Source: Antedon mediterranea
Lineage: Eukaryota; Echinodermata; Crinoidea; Comatulida; Antedonidae
NCBI RefSeq assembly: GCF_964355755.1
Contig: NC_092674.1
Span: 27,082,001 to 27,146,000, forward strand
Direction: 5' to 3'
Length of the DNA stretch: 64,000 nt
In this document: positions 37,352 to 50,000 of the stretch, one piece after another
Position numbering within the stretch: the first letter of the stretch is position 1
Layout of the letters: the number at the start of each line of letters is the position of its first letter
Position numbers and translations under genes: made by a program
The notes under the pieces: generated by a model
What the model was told of the DNA's origin: nothing
What the model saw: the letters and a program-made list of their open reading frames with translations, nothing else
Databases searched by the model: none

Positions 37352-40300
37352 TTAAGCTGTGAGTTCAGTAGCTGCATCCTTTGCTAAGGATTCACCAAGA
37401 GATATGACAACAAGAGGTGAAAGTTCAACCATACGGTCTACCATAGCTGGCAAGTTTGAGCCATCAGCAGCTTCAGAAATGTTGTGGTATACCGTTTGCT
37501 GCTCGGAAGGGTTTGCCTCGATGATTCCAACCATCTCTTCTACAGCGGTTGCAGATTCCTGGAACATCACTGGAACAGTGACAGAGATCTGTTTATCAAT
37601 ACTTTCACCAGTGACCTGTTTATCAATACTGCCATCAGTGATCTGTGCATCAACACTGCCACCACTGATATGTGCATCAACACTGCCGCCAGAGATCTGT
37701 TCATCAATACTGCCACCAGTGACCTGTTCATCAATACTGCCACCAGTCTTTTGAGGTGCAGTTCCCTGACTTGCTTTGAGCAGCTTACGGGCTCTTTTTT
37801 TTAATGTCGATACTATGGGCAACGTAAAAACTTTACAAAGCTCTGCATACGCTTTCGGGCTTTCCTTGTACACTTTCATCGCCAGTGACATTACACCCTC
37901 TTTATACCGTCTGCCCTCTTTCTTATTAACTCCAGTTATCTGAGATACAAAAAAATCTAGAGTTGTTCCACTAATATGGTTTCTAGCTAGCTTTATTAAA
38001 TGCTCCTCAGAATTATCGCATTCTATCGTCTTCGACACTTTATCTTTTAGAGCTTTTACTTTTTTTCGAAGTCGGCATATTTGTACTCGTTGTCTTGTAG
38101 AAGTTTTCTGGGAAGCTAGACACCGTTTAACCAATGTTTGCATTTTATATCTCTCCATCTGGTGGCTCAAGATTTCTTTTCCCATCTCTTCCCTCTCATT
38201 TAGCAACGATTGTATCTGCTGATCTTTGGTCAGCTTGGGTTTTTGATTCGTTGATTGAACGTAGCCAACTTGTTTTATAGGTACAACTGAAACAAAAAAA
38301 TAACAGTATTAAATATAACAATATATTAAATATAACAACATTTAATAGAACAACATTAAATATAACAATATATTAAATATAACAACATTTAATAGAACAA
38401 CATTAAATATAACAATATCAAATATACATATACTTAAAAATAAAATACTATGAATGCAGGTGCAAAGAATGTGCAGAAGGTATTACTTCATTATTAACAT
38501 CATTACATTTTAAGAAAATGATAACCACTGCACACTGTTTTGTTATCACCTTTGTTATCACATTGTAAAGCTGATAAATGATAACCACTGCACACTGTTT
38601 TGTTATCACCTTTGTTATCACATTGTAAAGCTGATAAATGATAACCACTGCACACTGTTTTGTTATCACCTTTGTTATCACATTGTAAAGCTGATAAATG
38701 ATAACCACTGCACACTGTTTTGTTATCACCTTTGTTATCACATTGTAAAGCTGATAAATGATAACCACTGTACACTGTTTTGTTATCACCTTTTATACAT
38801 TGTAAAGCTGCTTGTTCATCTGATAATAATCTCTCTCTAAATATTATACTACAAACATTGAATGATGTACGTCATTTGAGACACAGCCATGTAAAGCTCG
38901 TCTACGCATCAAACCACAGTAGTTTGACAATAAAATGTGACATGCCAAATATGTTAGTGATGTGCCCAAATATGATAGTGATATGACATCATCCTTATAT
39001 AGTAACATCACATTTTTTTTGTCATATAAAGTTTGATAGTGTAGACAGAGCTTAATGAGACAAACTTAAGGTTTGTTTGAATATATTAAAAACATGGTTT
39101 TGATAAGTAGGTATAAAGACAGTTTTTTTTTCAAGAAAGTTTTTTTTGTATAAAATGATTAGAAAAAAACTTCACCTATTGTACTCTGTTGATTTCGTTT
39201 GTCCACATTTAACTTCTGGATAGTGACAGTATTTGCGGGCTTGTTTGTTTTGTCCAGAACTTCCTTCAGGATAATCACAGGATTGTTGTTTCTCGATGTT
39301 TGGTCTTTATCATTCTTTCGTACATAATCGTGATCTTTGAAGATTGAAGCACCTTTGTAAAAAAAATGAATATTTTGTTAACATTCACAATATCATTTCT
39401 ATATTGTTTTCGGTCTATTTTAATATATACATAACAAACAAAAAACTGAAAATGGGGAGACCAGCGCCAACCTAATTGAACTTAATCACTGTAGCTGCTT
39501 GTTTATTGGTAATATAAGTAAGGAATATATACATTTTGAATCAACTATGAATGTCTACAACTTTGCAGAAAATGATTTTTTTTTTTAAAGGAAATTCAAA
39601 TTTTTCCAGAACTTTATTCAGAGAACATTTTTGTCAGTGTTACTGTTAGATAGTATTTATTTTCTAAATTAACAGAAAAGGCTATTTCATATATTTTTTA
39701 AAATCAAATATGATGCATTTGCATGGAAAAGACTCGTATTTCATATTATCAACAATGATATAAATTTTAATCGTTAAATATTTACTTCTTTTATTTTTAA
39801 TTTTGTTCTGTGGTATGTCGTTATCTTCCTCATTTTGTACTCCAGCAACTAGCATCTCCTCATTTTGTACTCTGCTGGCCACTAGCATCATCTCCTCATT
39901 TTGTACTCTGGTCATCACTAATGTCTGCTCGTTTTGTATTTTGGCCACCAACTTCTGCTCGTTTTGTATTTTAGCCACCAACTTCTGATCATTTTGTACT
40001 TTTCCCACAAATACCCGTCTTTTTGGTAATCTTCGTGGCGGATTTGGAACATCAAAGAGAGTCGGAATTGCATTCCAAACCAGTTTATTTGAAAATTTGA
40101 ATTTCTGGGATTCCTCAAAATGTTCTGCACATAACCTACAATTTCTGTGCAAATATTCAGAACTTTTTCCCCTGTAGTCTTTCCTTCTGCAGTTGTCAAC
40201 CCATACAGCACACCTATATAAGTATATATATAAACAGTAAATAAAACATAGAGAGTAATACTTTTATTATCAATTTATTTTATTTAGTTGCTCACTTTAA

Positions 40301-41587
40301 CGGTCATTGTTTAGTCTGGTAATCGTTTCTACTGCACTTACTACTACTCAGAGCCATATATATAAAGAGTTACAACATTGAAAATTAGAAGCCATTTTTG
40401 TGTCAAAGAATTCGCACGCTGAGGGCGCGCGCGTCTCTTTTGTATAGCGTTTTCCTATAGTTCATGCATTATTTTTAGATTTTGTTGTCTATGAAATAAC
40501 GCTTTATATTCCGTTTTTATTTTAGTAATTAATTTTATTAATGGTATTAATTTGGTAACATATATATATTGTGTCTATAATAACAAAAGAATAAATGCTA
40601 GGGCCTACATGCAAGTCAGGATACATCAAAGCATGAACCAATACAAAAACACACAAATTCACCCCTCTTTTTATACAGTATATGGCTCTCTGTGTGTTTT
40701 TGACACAAACGTTCAGAGACTCGTTCATCATTTCATTTGTAATAATTTGCCTTTATTATTTTAATATTGTTCATACCCTATTCAATATATTAACAAATAT
40801 ATCCACGACACTTTATTATTTTATTTAGTCATCAAAGCATGCATTATGAATTGAAAATATTACATAATTGTTATTAATGGGACGTAGTTATGGGATGTTT
40901 TGTTCCAAAATCAATCAATCGAACGTTATAATGTACTAGAGCACGCGCGCGCAATATTCTTTGGCGCAAGTACTTCTGTACGCTGTGCACATCGATATTT
41001 CACCATAAAATGTGCAATTACATTTTTTTAAATATAAGAAAAAGTTTAAAGTATTTTGTTGCTCCTATACTTTACATGCATTAATGCAGACAAGTTTGAC
41101 ACATTTTGATCTGCATATCACGTGACTATAATCCAATGTCGTAACTCTTTATATATATGGCTCTGCTACTACTAGTGTAGTAGCCTGCCCTCTATTTACT
41201 TAGAAGCTAGCTAACTAAAATTCTAGACTCCAGTATGCTGATAGGACTAGGGTCCCTCCTCTTATATTATAGTTCCATGGTATAACCTAGGCACATCACT
41301 AGGTGTTCGACCGTTCTAATTATTAATCTGTGCTGTAGGCCTAGGCCAAAAGGGCATCCGGCTAAAGCCCAGCAGGCTACTGCTAGAACCGCTACAAATC
41401 AACACTCTCTGAACTTGAATACTGAAGGCGCCCACTCCCGGCGGGTCCACGTAATAATTTTAATCGAAAACTTTCTTTACCTTTCTGTATCTTTTGGAAA
41501 CCTGTAAAATGGTATTTTACTTCCTAGCCCTTTAGGTCTTTTGTTTTTGCAATTTATTGCCGCACAGTAAGCAGATCCAGCAACCAT
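37352..41587 (-). CDS. THAP-domain protein with P-element-transposase-like N-terminal region
   Basis: Exons: 41587-41481, 40213-39786, 39352-39176, 38286-37352; 1647 nt, 548 aa. Residues ~1-90 form a THAP zinc finger, a C2CH DNA-binding domain: YCAAINC, FYRFPKDTERCAVWV, LCAEHF (Cys-x2-His) and the closing AIPTLFDVP. A Gln/Asn/Glu repeat tract follows (LVAKIQNEQ units), then a coiled coil (RQRVQICRLRKKVKALKDKV) and a helical domain (RRYKEGVMSLAMKVY, SPKAYAELCKVFTLPIVSTL) like the region after the THAP finger of P-element transposases and THAP9. The RNase-H-like catalytic domain is absent; a second tandem tract (GGSIDEQVT-type, nine residues, six copies) and a short hydrophobic tail replace it. 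It is therefore probably a domesticated or truncated transposase acting as a DNA-binding protein. Function not known. Confidence 0.88.
37590..37746 (-). repeat. Coding 27-bp minisatellite in the THAP gene
   Basis: Six units of nine residues (GGSIDEQVT, GGSIDEQIS, GGSVDAHIS, GGSVDAQIT, DGSIDKQVT, GESIDKQIS) are encoded in frame. Differences are clustered, as in recent unit duplication. Confidence 0.9.
38320..38425. repeat. Short AT-rich tandem repeat
   Basis: ttaaatataacaatat and aacatttaatagaacaac motifs alternate, with unit pairs repeated about every 50-60 bp. It lies in the last intron of the THAP gene. Confidence 0.7.
38519..38808. repeat. 60-bp minisatellite, four perfect copies plus a fifth
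   Basis: Lines of ataaccactgcacactgttt, tgttatcacctttgttatca and cattgtaaagctgataaatg repeat with no change four times. The fifth copy has one substitution and a deletion. It lies in a THAP gene intron. Confidence 0.97.
38894..39052. mobile_element. mariner-type MITE, copy 4
   Basis: The left end aagctcgtctacgcatcaaa and right end tttgatagtgtagacagagc are inverted. TA flanks it at 38892-38893 and 39053-39054. It lies in the last intron of the THAP gene, close to the 60-bp minisatellite. Confidence 0.8.
40349..41165. mobile_element. Non-autonomous hAT-type element with 8-bp target duplication
   Basis: Termini cagagccatatatataaaga.. and ..tctttatatatatggctctg are inverted repeats of about 32 bp. 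They are flanked by the identical 8-mer CTACTACT at 40341-40348 and 41166-41173. An 8-bp duplication with CAG..CTG ends is the hAT pattern. It is 817 bp with no transposase frame, in intron 1 of the THAP gene. Confidence 0.85.
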
Positions 41588-41642
41588 AGTTAAAACACAG
41601 GCCGCCTAATTAAACGTCGTAACTCTCAAAATGATCTTAATT

Positions 41643-41655
41643 CAAAATGGCGGCC
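41643..41655 (+). promoter_or_regulatory. YY1-like site in the THAP gene promoter
   Basis: CAAAATGGCGGCC lies about 60 bp upstream of the THAP gene ATG (gene on the minus strand). It matches the AAnATGGCGGC core found at many animal promoters. Predicted from sequence only. Confidence 0.45.
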
Positions 41656-41715
41656 GTTTTGGCTATACTGGTCGATAGGTGGCTCTCTTGCTGATTTTCC
41701 TAGGTACATAATATA

Positions 41716-42353
41716 CAAATAATGAATGTTTATGAGTGCAATGGTACAAATAATGGCACGAGGTGAATGATGAAAGGTTATATCAACGAGGCAAAGCCGA
41801 GTTGATATAACCTTTCATCATTCACCAAGTGCCATTATTTGTACCATTACACGAATACAAAACATTCATTATTTGTTTTATATAACATCTAGACGTTTTT
41901 TTTTCGTACACAAAAATGTTTCAAAAAGTACTATTTAACGATCGTTGAATAGTGCGTACTATTGCACGCCATGTGACCCACATTCGTCCAATCAAATGAC
42001 AGGAATTTATATAGGTGTTATATAATATATAACACCTATATATTATGTCGGAAGACGATCTTCCGCATTCAAAACGTTCGTGTAATGGTACAAATAATGG
42101 CACTTGGTGAATGATGAAAGGTTATATCAACTCGGCTTTGCCTCGTTGATATAACCTTTCATCATTCACCTCGTGCCATTATTTGTACCATTGCACTCAT
42201 AAACATTCATTATTTGTTTTATATAACATCTAGACGTTTTTTTTTCGTACACAAAAATGTTTCAAAAAGTACTATTTAACGATCGTTGAATAGTGCGTAC
42301 TATTGCACGCCATGTGACCCACATTCGTCCAATCAAATGACAGGAATTTATAT
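41716..42353. repeat. Fold-back duplication with a captured gene fragment
   Basis: Block A (41716-41875) is itself an imperfect hairpin centred on the inverted pair gttatatcaac / gttgatataac. Block X (41876-42013, tttatataacatctagacg to caggaatttatat) follows. A linker (42013-42078) contains the palindrome aggtgttatataatatataa.. and a 35-nt match to the FAT-like gene. Block B (about 42069-42216) is the reverse complement of A, and X is then repeated (42217-42353). X copies are almost identical, so the rearrangement is recent. Confidence 0.85.
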
Positions 42354-44062
42354 ATCAAATATTCTTTGGTGATATTTAATGCAAGTAGTATATAAAAACG
42401 AATTTTAATTTGCAGGAAGCCTGTTAAATCTAGTTTTGTTGAAATTAGTTTATAAAAACTTATATTTGGAGCTGTTTTGTATTGAATTCATATGTAAACT
42501 CAAAGAATTGAAAAATAATGACATAGAGTATACTGTTAATTTTTATTTTCCACAATGTTCTAGTGTGGCAAGCTTAAATTTTATCGTAAAAGAAACTTTT
42601 GGTATATACATTAAATACTTAAGATTTTCCTTGACGCTTAATACAATTTTAAAATTTACTCTCCTAAATAAATTAAAGAGTAATTTTACATAATTAGATA
42701 TAAAAGAAATTAAGAAAAACATGATAATTCACAATTTATGATATTCTCTTATCTACTTTAATACAATATTGCTTTTTTACATATATAAAAAAAATACAGA
42801 ATTTACAGAGTAAATGGACGTTATTAAGCTAAAAAATTAATTTAAAAAATTGTAAATATGCTTTTGGTTAATTTAAGGTATGGCTAATCAATAAGTGTGA
42901 TTTTATTATTTTTCAAGGTATCTTACTGTATTTGAATAAAGTACAAAATTCAATACATCAGTGTTCACAGATAAAGACACATTATGTCCTCCTAATTAAA
43001 AAAAAAACGCAAAATTTAAAATATCTTATGGATACACATAGATTTCAGCATTTACTACTGTAAATACTTTTTCTGCTAATGGCGCCCCCATATTAATTAT
43101 CATAAGAAAATAACCACAACCATGAGGGAGTTGTGGTTTCTTTTTAACCAAATAATGTTGTATACATTATATTTAAACAACATATAAGTTATTGCCTTCT
43201 TGTGAAAGGCAATTTCAAATGTGTATAAAAATTATCATTTATTATTATTCAAAAATTGCTATAATGAAACATGGAAGGAAAACCATGTTATTGCTTCTTT
43301 TTAAGCTAATTGCTAAGGTAAGGTAAAGAGTACTTCAATGTTGGTTAAAATCCTCAGATAGAACTTAAAATATCAAAGTGATTATACTTCAATTAATTGT
43401 TAAAAATATTTTTTTAATCTGAAATTTATCTTTAAATTATGTCACAAAACAATTGTAGAATTAACTAATGCTTTTACGAGATATAAAATGCTGATGGTAC
43501 ACATGAATGAGCACCTGCCCTATGTATTTATATTCTGGGTTCAAATCACCACAGTTCATATTTTTCTTATTCTAATGACACACATATGTAAATAATAATT
43601 ATGGACATTATAAAAATTCAGTATAAAAATGGATAATTTTAAAAATCATAACACCTTAATTGTAATACTTTTTAGTAGTGACATCTTTTAGTTCATAGGT
43701 CACAATTAAAATATATTGTCATAGTTGAAATATTCCTGTCAACAATGTTTAAAAAACTATTTACATTACAAGGTATTAAATGTGGAATACAGAATACTTT
43801 TTGCATAAACATTTAGAGACATTAAACACACTTCAGGACGATTTGAAATGCATTTATACAAAAATACTTTATTTTGACAAACTGAAGAACGTTTTATAAA
43901 AAATGTACCATTTTGGTCTCATCTAAGCGTTACATTAATTATTCATTTCGCAAGTTTCTGAATGGAATGTTTATCAAAACTATGGAAGTATTTTATTTAT
44001 ATTTTCATTCTTTTAATAAATTAATAACTATATTTTTACATATTTCGATATAACTTTTGATA
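42354..44062. other. 3' flank of the FAT-like gene, no other gene seen
   Basis: AT-rich sequence. An 85-codon open frame on the plus strand near 42436 has no recognisable family or splice context. TTTATT at 43992-43997 could be the minus-strand polyadenylation signal of the FAT-like gene, 66 bp past its stop. Confidence 0.5.
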
Positions 44063-47000
44063 TTACACATACTCTTCTTCAATTGTATGGTTTATATCTT
44101 GAGATATTTTTGTACAAGAATCCGAATCAGAGTCTTGTAATTGTGAAATGTCTTTAAAAACTCCAACTAGTTTCTCGAATGCTGGTCCCCAGTTAAGCAA
44201 CTGATCCCAGTTAAATAAACCGTTACGTTTTGAATGCGGAAGATCGTCTTCCGACATAAACAACGTGCTTAATGATCCTCCAATTGAATTAAAACCTTCG
44301 TAATTGTAAGCGACCGTAGAGTCATGATCAATTTCATCAGTTTCATTTTCTACTTCCGCTAACCGCGAGAATATTAAAGTCCCTGGTTCGAGTTCATTTC
44401 TCGTCATAGGATGTTCAGACTCGGATTCAAATTCCGAGCATGTGAAAGAGTCATTGCTCTCGTCTGATGTCGAGTCAGGCGGTTCTAACAGACGAGTTGA
44501 ATCAATAAGAACGCTGCTCTTCACCCCTGTTTCGTCACCACTACTTAACGACGATAAATTGTCCATAGTACTAGCGTGACTGCCCATCATGAGGTCAGGT
44601 CGCGCAGTGTTCAAACGCTTAACCTCGTCCACAGTCAACCCAACTGGTGCATCGTTGGGAATACTATTTGGAGTGCGAATTTTTGTCTGTGATTGCGATT
44701 TTAAATTTAGTTGATTCAATGCCGGACTTGATGTGCGTACAGTGGGGGCACTATAAACGCTATGTTGCTCGCTTGTTAGACTATATTGCGAATTAGCTCG
44801 CTTTTGTAGCAAGTCCTTTGTCGGTGATGTAGGCTGGCTATTGTGGACAGGACTAGCACGAATGTTTGGTTTGAAGCCTGCAGGACTCTGTCTAGCTGAC
44901 TGTACTGGTGTACTTTCAGTCGGTAGGTAGGGGCTAGCCCGTAACAATGGATTCGGACTTTGCCTGGACATTTGGCTAACTGGGCTCTCACGATGCATAC
45001 GAGCTAAAAGTGGATTAGGACTACGTTTTCCATGATTATGCTTTCTACTTCTTTTATCCATGTTGTGATAATTTCTATAATAATATGTCGCTTCAACATC
45101 TGAGGGCGCTATACTGCTAGCGTTTTCAATATCATAATGTTCAGGAACTATTTGTTCATCGATGTTGTCTTCTATCCCGATGGTAACATCGTCTGTCTCC
45201 ATTATCATATTTCTAGAAATTGGGCTTATATTTGGATATTTATAACGATTAGATTCATTTTCTAATATGTCTGGTTGTCGAAACGTAATTTCCATATGAC
45301 CTTTGACCATCGAAGGGTCATCAAATGCCATATTGTAGTGACCTGGTTGTTGATTCATATCATCCTCAGTTGTTGAGAAAACCGAAGGACCATTTGGTAT
45401 TCCAATTTTCTTCTCCTTTCGCCGTCTCCAGAAGATGAAAAATAATAATGCAGCAATGATTCCGGCAAGAATGATAAAGACAACGATAAGGATGATAACA
45501 AGCGAATTATCGGTATCACTTGACGAAACTTGGCACATCGGCGCACTTACATCATCCACAATACAATTCTCATTTTCGTTACAGACTGTATCACCGCATT
45601 TTGTTTGTGATGTACACTCGTACTGCGTTCCCTTATCAATGCATGTTTCAGATTCAGGACATGGGTTGGATATGCACAAATCAACACCGACGCATCCCTT
45701 GGCAGCATTTTCTGATACGGTAGCTTCAAATGCTTCATTACTGCCATCAAAGGGTAGCTCATCACCATTTAGACTAAAGCTGTCCACGCAACCTTCCAAC
45801 CCTACAATGAAAACAATAATAATAGCAAATAATACAACAATAATAAAACTATTGTAACCATTTGTTAATATAGTTTTTTCAATAAATATTGTATATCAAA
45901 TTTGTTATCAAACAAATGAATATAGACACTCAACTCACCAGTGACTGATATTCCATCCACTATAAGATCATTCTTTGTGCCACCAAGTGACATCAAACTG
46001 ACATCAACACCCGCAAAGTCTGGTGGTGTCTGGTCAAAAGTCTTGCTCTCGACTACTTCATCAAGACTGAGGGCAATATGGCGATTGTCACGTGTAATGC
46101 TGGCATTGTGCCAAGTTCCGCTGTTACACTTTGGGTTTGATATGGTAATGCCACCAATGGTAGAGGACAACGATCCATAGGAATAGGTTAACTCTCCATT
46201 TACAACCTAAAATATAATTTTTTTAAATACTTATTATTAGTATATATTTTACACTTTCTTCTTATTTGTTGAGTACTATACTCCTTTCACAAAATTCTAA
46301 AGTTCCATACACCAAGACGCACACCATTATGGTGTAGATGCTCTGATGAAATAATCATCAAAATGATCAATGAACCATGAACAATTGATTTACCTGTAGC
46401 AAAGTGAACTCCTCCCCTGTCTTCACTAACAACAGTAGACCATCATCAGCTTGTGTACGGAACTGAATCGTCACTGATTGTTTGTTGGTTGCTCTTCGTT
46501 TGCGATTGTTGGTTTTTGCTGAGTCTAGTTGTTGTTGTCTTTTATAACTTTCCTTTACAGTGTACTCCACGTATGCACCGGAACCAAAGGACACTGGCGC
46601 AGGAACTAGAACAAAATAAAGAGTTTGATCAATTTGACATTAAAAAAAAATGTTGATTCAAAATGTATTTATCTATTGGAGTCATTTATTGGATTAAATT
46701 GTTTTTGTAGTTTTTTAACAAAGTTTATATAGTAGAACTCTATTAAGGGGCCAAAAATATTTTAACACTGCAGCAAACTTCTATTAAGGGGACACTTTAG
46801 GGACATAACCGTACCTTCATTGCAAGTAACACCTGCTGTCCCGTCTTCACATTTGCATCTGTATGACCACCATTCATCCACACATACACTTTGTCCCGCA
46901 CACGATTGCTCATTGCACGTGGTCAGATCTCGAGGACAACCTTCGATTGTTCCTTCAGACCGCAAAATGTTGGTGTCACCAAGACGCTGACCGTTAATAT

Positions 47001-50000
47001 AGATGTCACGTACGCAGCCAACGAAATCAGCGGTGGACACTTGCCAATATCGATCCGTCACATTTTTTATTGACATTACGCCACCAATGCTAACTGGTAC
47101 ACCTTGCAAATTTAACCCTCTAAAATGAAAACATAATTAAAATATTAAATTTCAAAATATATTTTACATGATCTCTTAGTACATTCATTACCATTTAGAT
47201 ACATTCTTTAGGGTGGAGGTCATGTAGCCAGAGACCCAAACAGAGCCAGATTCTTAACCTGGGCTTCTGGGATAGTTGAACAGGTAGAGGTCAATTTGTG
47301 TATTAATTTTAAAAATTATATATACAGTACATTATTTTATGTGTCCTAAGGGATTTGATTGATTATTCTAACTTTACACCAAATTGTTACACATTAAAAA
47401 CAAGCCGACATGTCCTTCAAGTTTTCCAAAAAACATTGACACCAGCTCTTGGCAAAGTCACGTCTTATTTGTACACATATGCAACGCAAACATCATACTT
47501 AATTTTCTCTTCCTTCGCATCACTTCAAATCTGGAATGCTAACTATAAAACTCATGTCCCAATAGCATTTGTCTTCTACTTGTTAATATTTTGTTGTTGT
47601 TTTTTGTTCCCAGGCCAAGAGTATTTAGATTTTACTTTTGATAATTCTTTATTTTTGACTTACCGTGCAAGATTTGCTGACTTAGAGGCACGGCACATAT
47701 TGGTGACATCAGGGCTAGGGCAGTCAGTATCAAACAAAACCAAGTCACACGTCTAAAATGAAATTAATAAATAAAAATTATTTTAAAATGTTTATTACAG
47801 GAGAGTACAGGATTGCAGGGGAGAAAGAGAATAACTTTTAAGTTTATTTCTGTGGCTAGTAGTAGTAACCAGAGGGGAGCTTACTAGGTGGACCTTCAGA
47901 ACCCCTAGCCTCATTTTAATGAAATATTTTTCAGTTAAACTAAATATTAAGAGATTTTATCTGGGATTACCACGGTTCTCGGGAAACTAGGCCTACCATG
48001 GTGGCCGACAAAGTAGCCTGATTGCATAAATAGAAATTACATGGTTCTTGATAGAATACAGCAATAACTGGAGTGAATGATAGAATAACAACAAGCAAGC
48101 AATTAATAGTACTGATACACCTGTGCTGTGGAAACCTGTCAAATTAACTTTACAATGGAATTTTTCATACTTTGACAATCACAACTTGGGAATGGGGACA
48201 AGTATAAATACTTTAGCATATGTCTAATGTAAAGTGCATTGAAATATGGGTTATTATTACATCAACATTATTACATAATTTCTAATTATGAAAATATTCA
48301 TTACATAACCATATATGGTTACATAATTCCCAATTATGGGCATGTCACATTATTTTTTTTTTAAAGAAATGACGGTTTATATTCTGTAGATCAGAACAAT
48401 TACTTTTAATAAGTTTGTGCGCAACAAAATATAGACATCTCTATTTATGATTAACATAAAAATCTGCAATGTCTGCGATGTATCAACATCATACCAACAA
48501 TAATGTTTATTATGATTGGTAAGCATGAACGTGACATAAAGTCGGTATCTTGCATGGTAACTTTGATACAAACACTCTTAATAGCGCTAGTAATTTGGTT
48601 ATAGTTGCGGTGAAGCGCTAAAGATTATGTCTTCTGTGACCAGTTAACTGTTGTACTAACTTTCTCCTGCTAATTCTACAATGTAACCTTGAGTGTTTTA
48701 TTCCCTCACAATTTATAACCTAGCCCCCAAGAGGTGTGTTTAAATTGAAAACAGCAACTACAGAGGGGAGGCAATATTTAGTGGATAGACATGATGTGAT
48801 CTGTTAAATGAGAATTTCCATGTTTTATTTGTGTGGAACGTGACCAAATCAATTGTATCAGTTTTGATGTAACTAACAAGAGACTGATTAGAAATAATAA
48901 ACAATAAATATTAACAAAATATGAAAGTGTCACTAAAATATTAATTTCTTCTTATGTATGTATAAAAAGCCTACTGATTATATTTTTACAAAACATTTAA
49001 AAAAAAAGGATATTTTTACTTCGGATTATTTTTTTCTATCAGCTATAACTAAATTCATACTTTATTGCAATAAAAAAGCCTGTACAGTTATAACAATTTT
49101 GACAAGATCCCAAACAATTGAAAAAAACTGTAGTATGTTTTTACCTAATCTTGGATTATGCTTTAAAAAATAATAATTTAAATATTATATGAAATTATAT
49201 TTTACATTTATATCAAAGAAAAATAAGGATTCATAAATATTAAATTGTAATAATTCTATGAATGAAACGTGATGTGGCCGTTTTATAGTAACAAGCTTAA
49301 TTTAACTTTACTGTCTTCTTCCAAAGCAAACTTATCATCTAAACCTTCGATCCCAATCAGAACTTTATCACCCATAACCAAAGGTAACATCCCTCTCTCC
49401 TAGGGGTGAAATCTAACCCCCTTCTCTATGCTTTGTCAGAAACTAAAGTAGCTAAACCTTCACCTAAACTAAGCATACAAGAAAGATCCTAAGAGATTTT
49501 TATGAAGTATAACCAAGCTTTATTGTACTTGATTAGAAACGTATTATTCCCTGGGTGAAAATTTGTCCCATTCTCATCTTTGTCAGCAGAAATCACAAAT
49601 TAAAATCTCACCTAGATTGTCATTTAAACCTTGTAAAGACCCCAAGAGAATGAGTAGATTAAAGATCTCTGTAGCCCCATACCAAAAAGTGTGAAATAAA
49701 AAACCTTGATTTGGTCACGTTTTCAAATTGAATGTGTTTAACAATTTTATTCTATGTCAACACATTTAATAAAATAAATATCTAGTATTTGGAATTTTAA
49801 AAACAATTACTAAATTGTTCAATACTTCAACCTTTATCAAAATCAAATGGTTGATCAACAAATTGAATAATATAATTTACTACCGGATTTTGGATAATGT
49901 ACAGTTCACATGCACCCAATATGTTAATGATAAAAACACATTTCCATAACATATAAAGATTATAATATTTGAATTTCTGATTTATCACATTATTTATTCT

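Noticed and set aside
38448-38789. 113-codon open frame with a repeated VITKQCAVVIIYQLYN motif
   Set aside because: It is the translation of the 60-bp intronic minisatellite, whose length is a multiple of three.
42436-42693. 85-codon open frame
   Set aside because: AT-rich, no recognisable domain, no splice or promoter context; likely chance.
47355-47756. 133-codon plus-strand frame
   Set aside because: Overlaps the antisense of a laminin-G exon of the FAT-like gene and an intron; no family resemblance.
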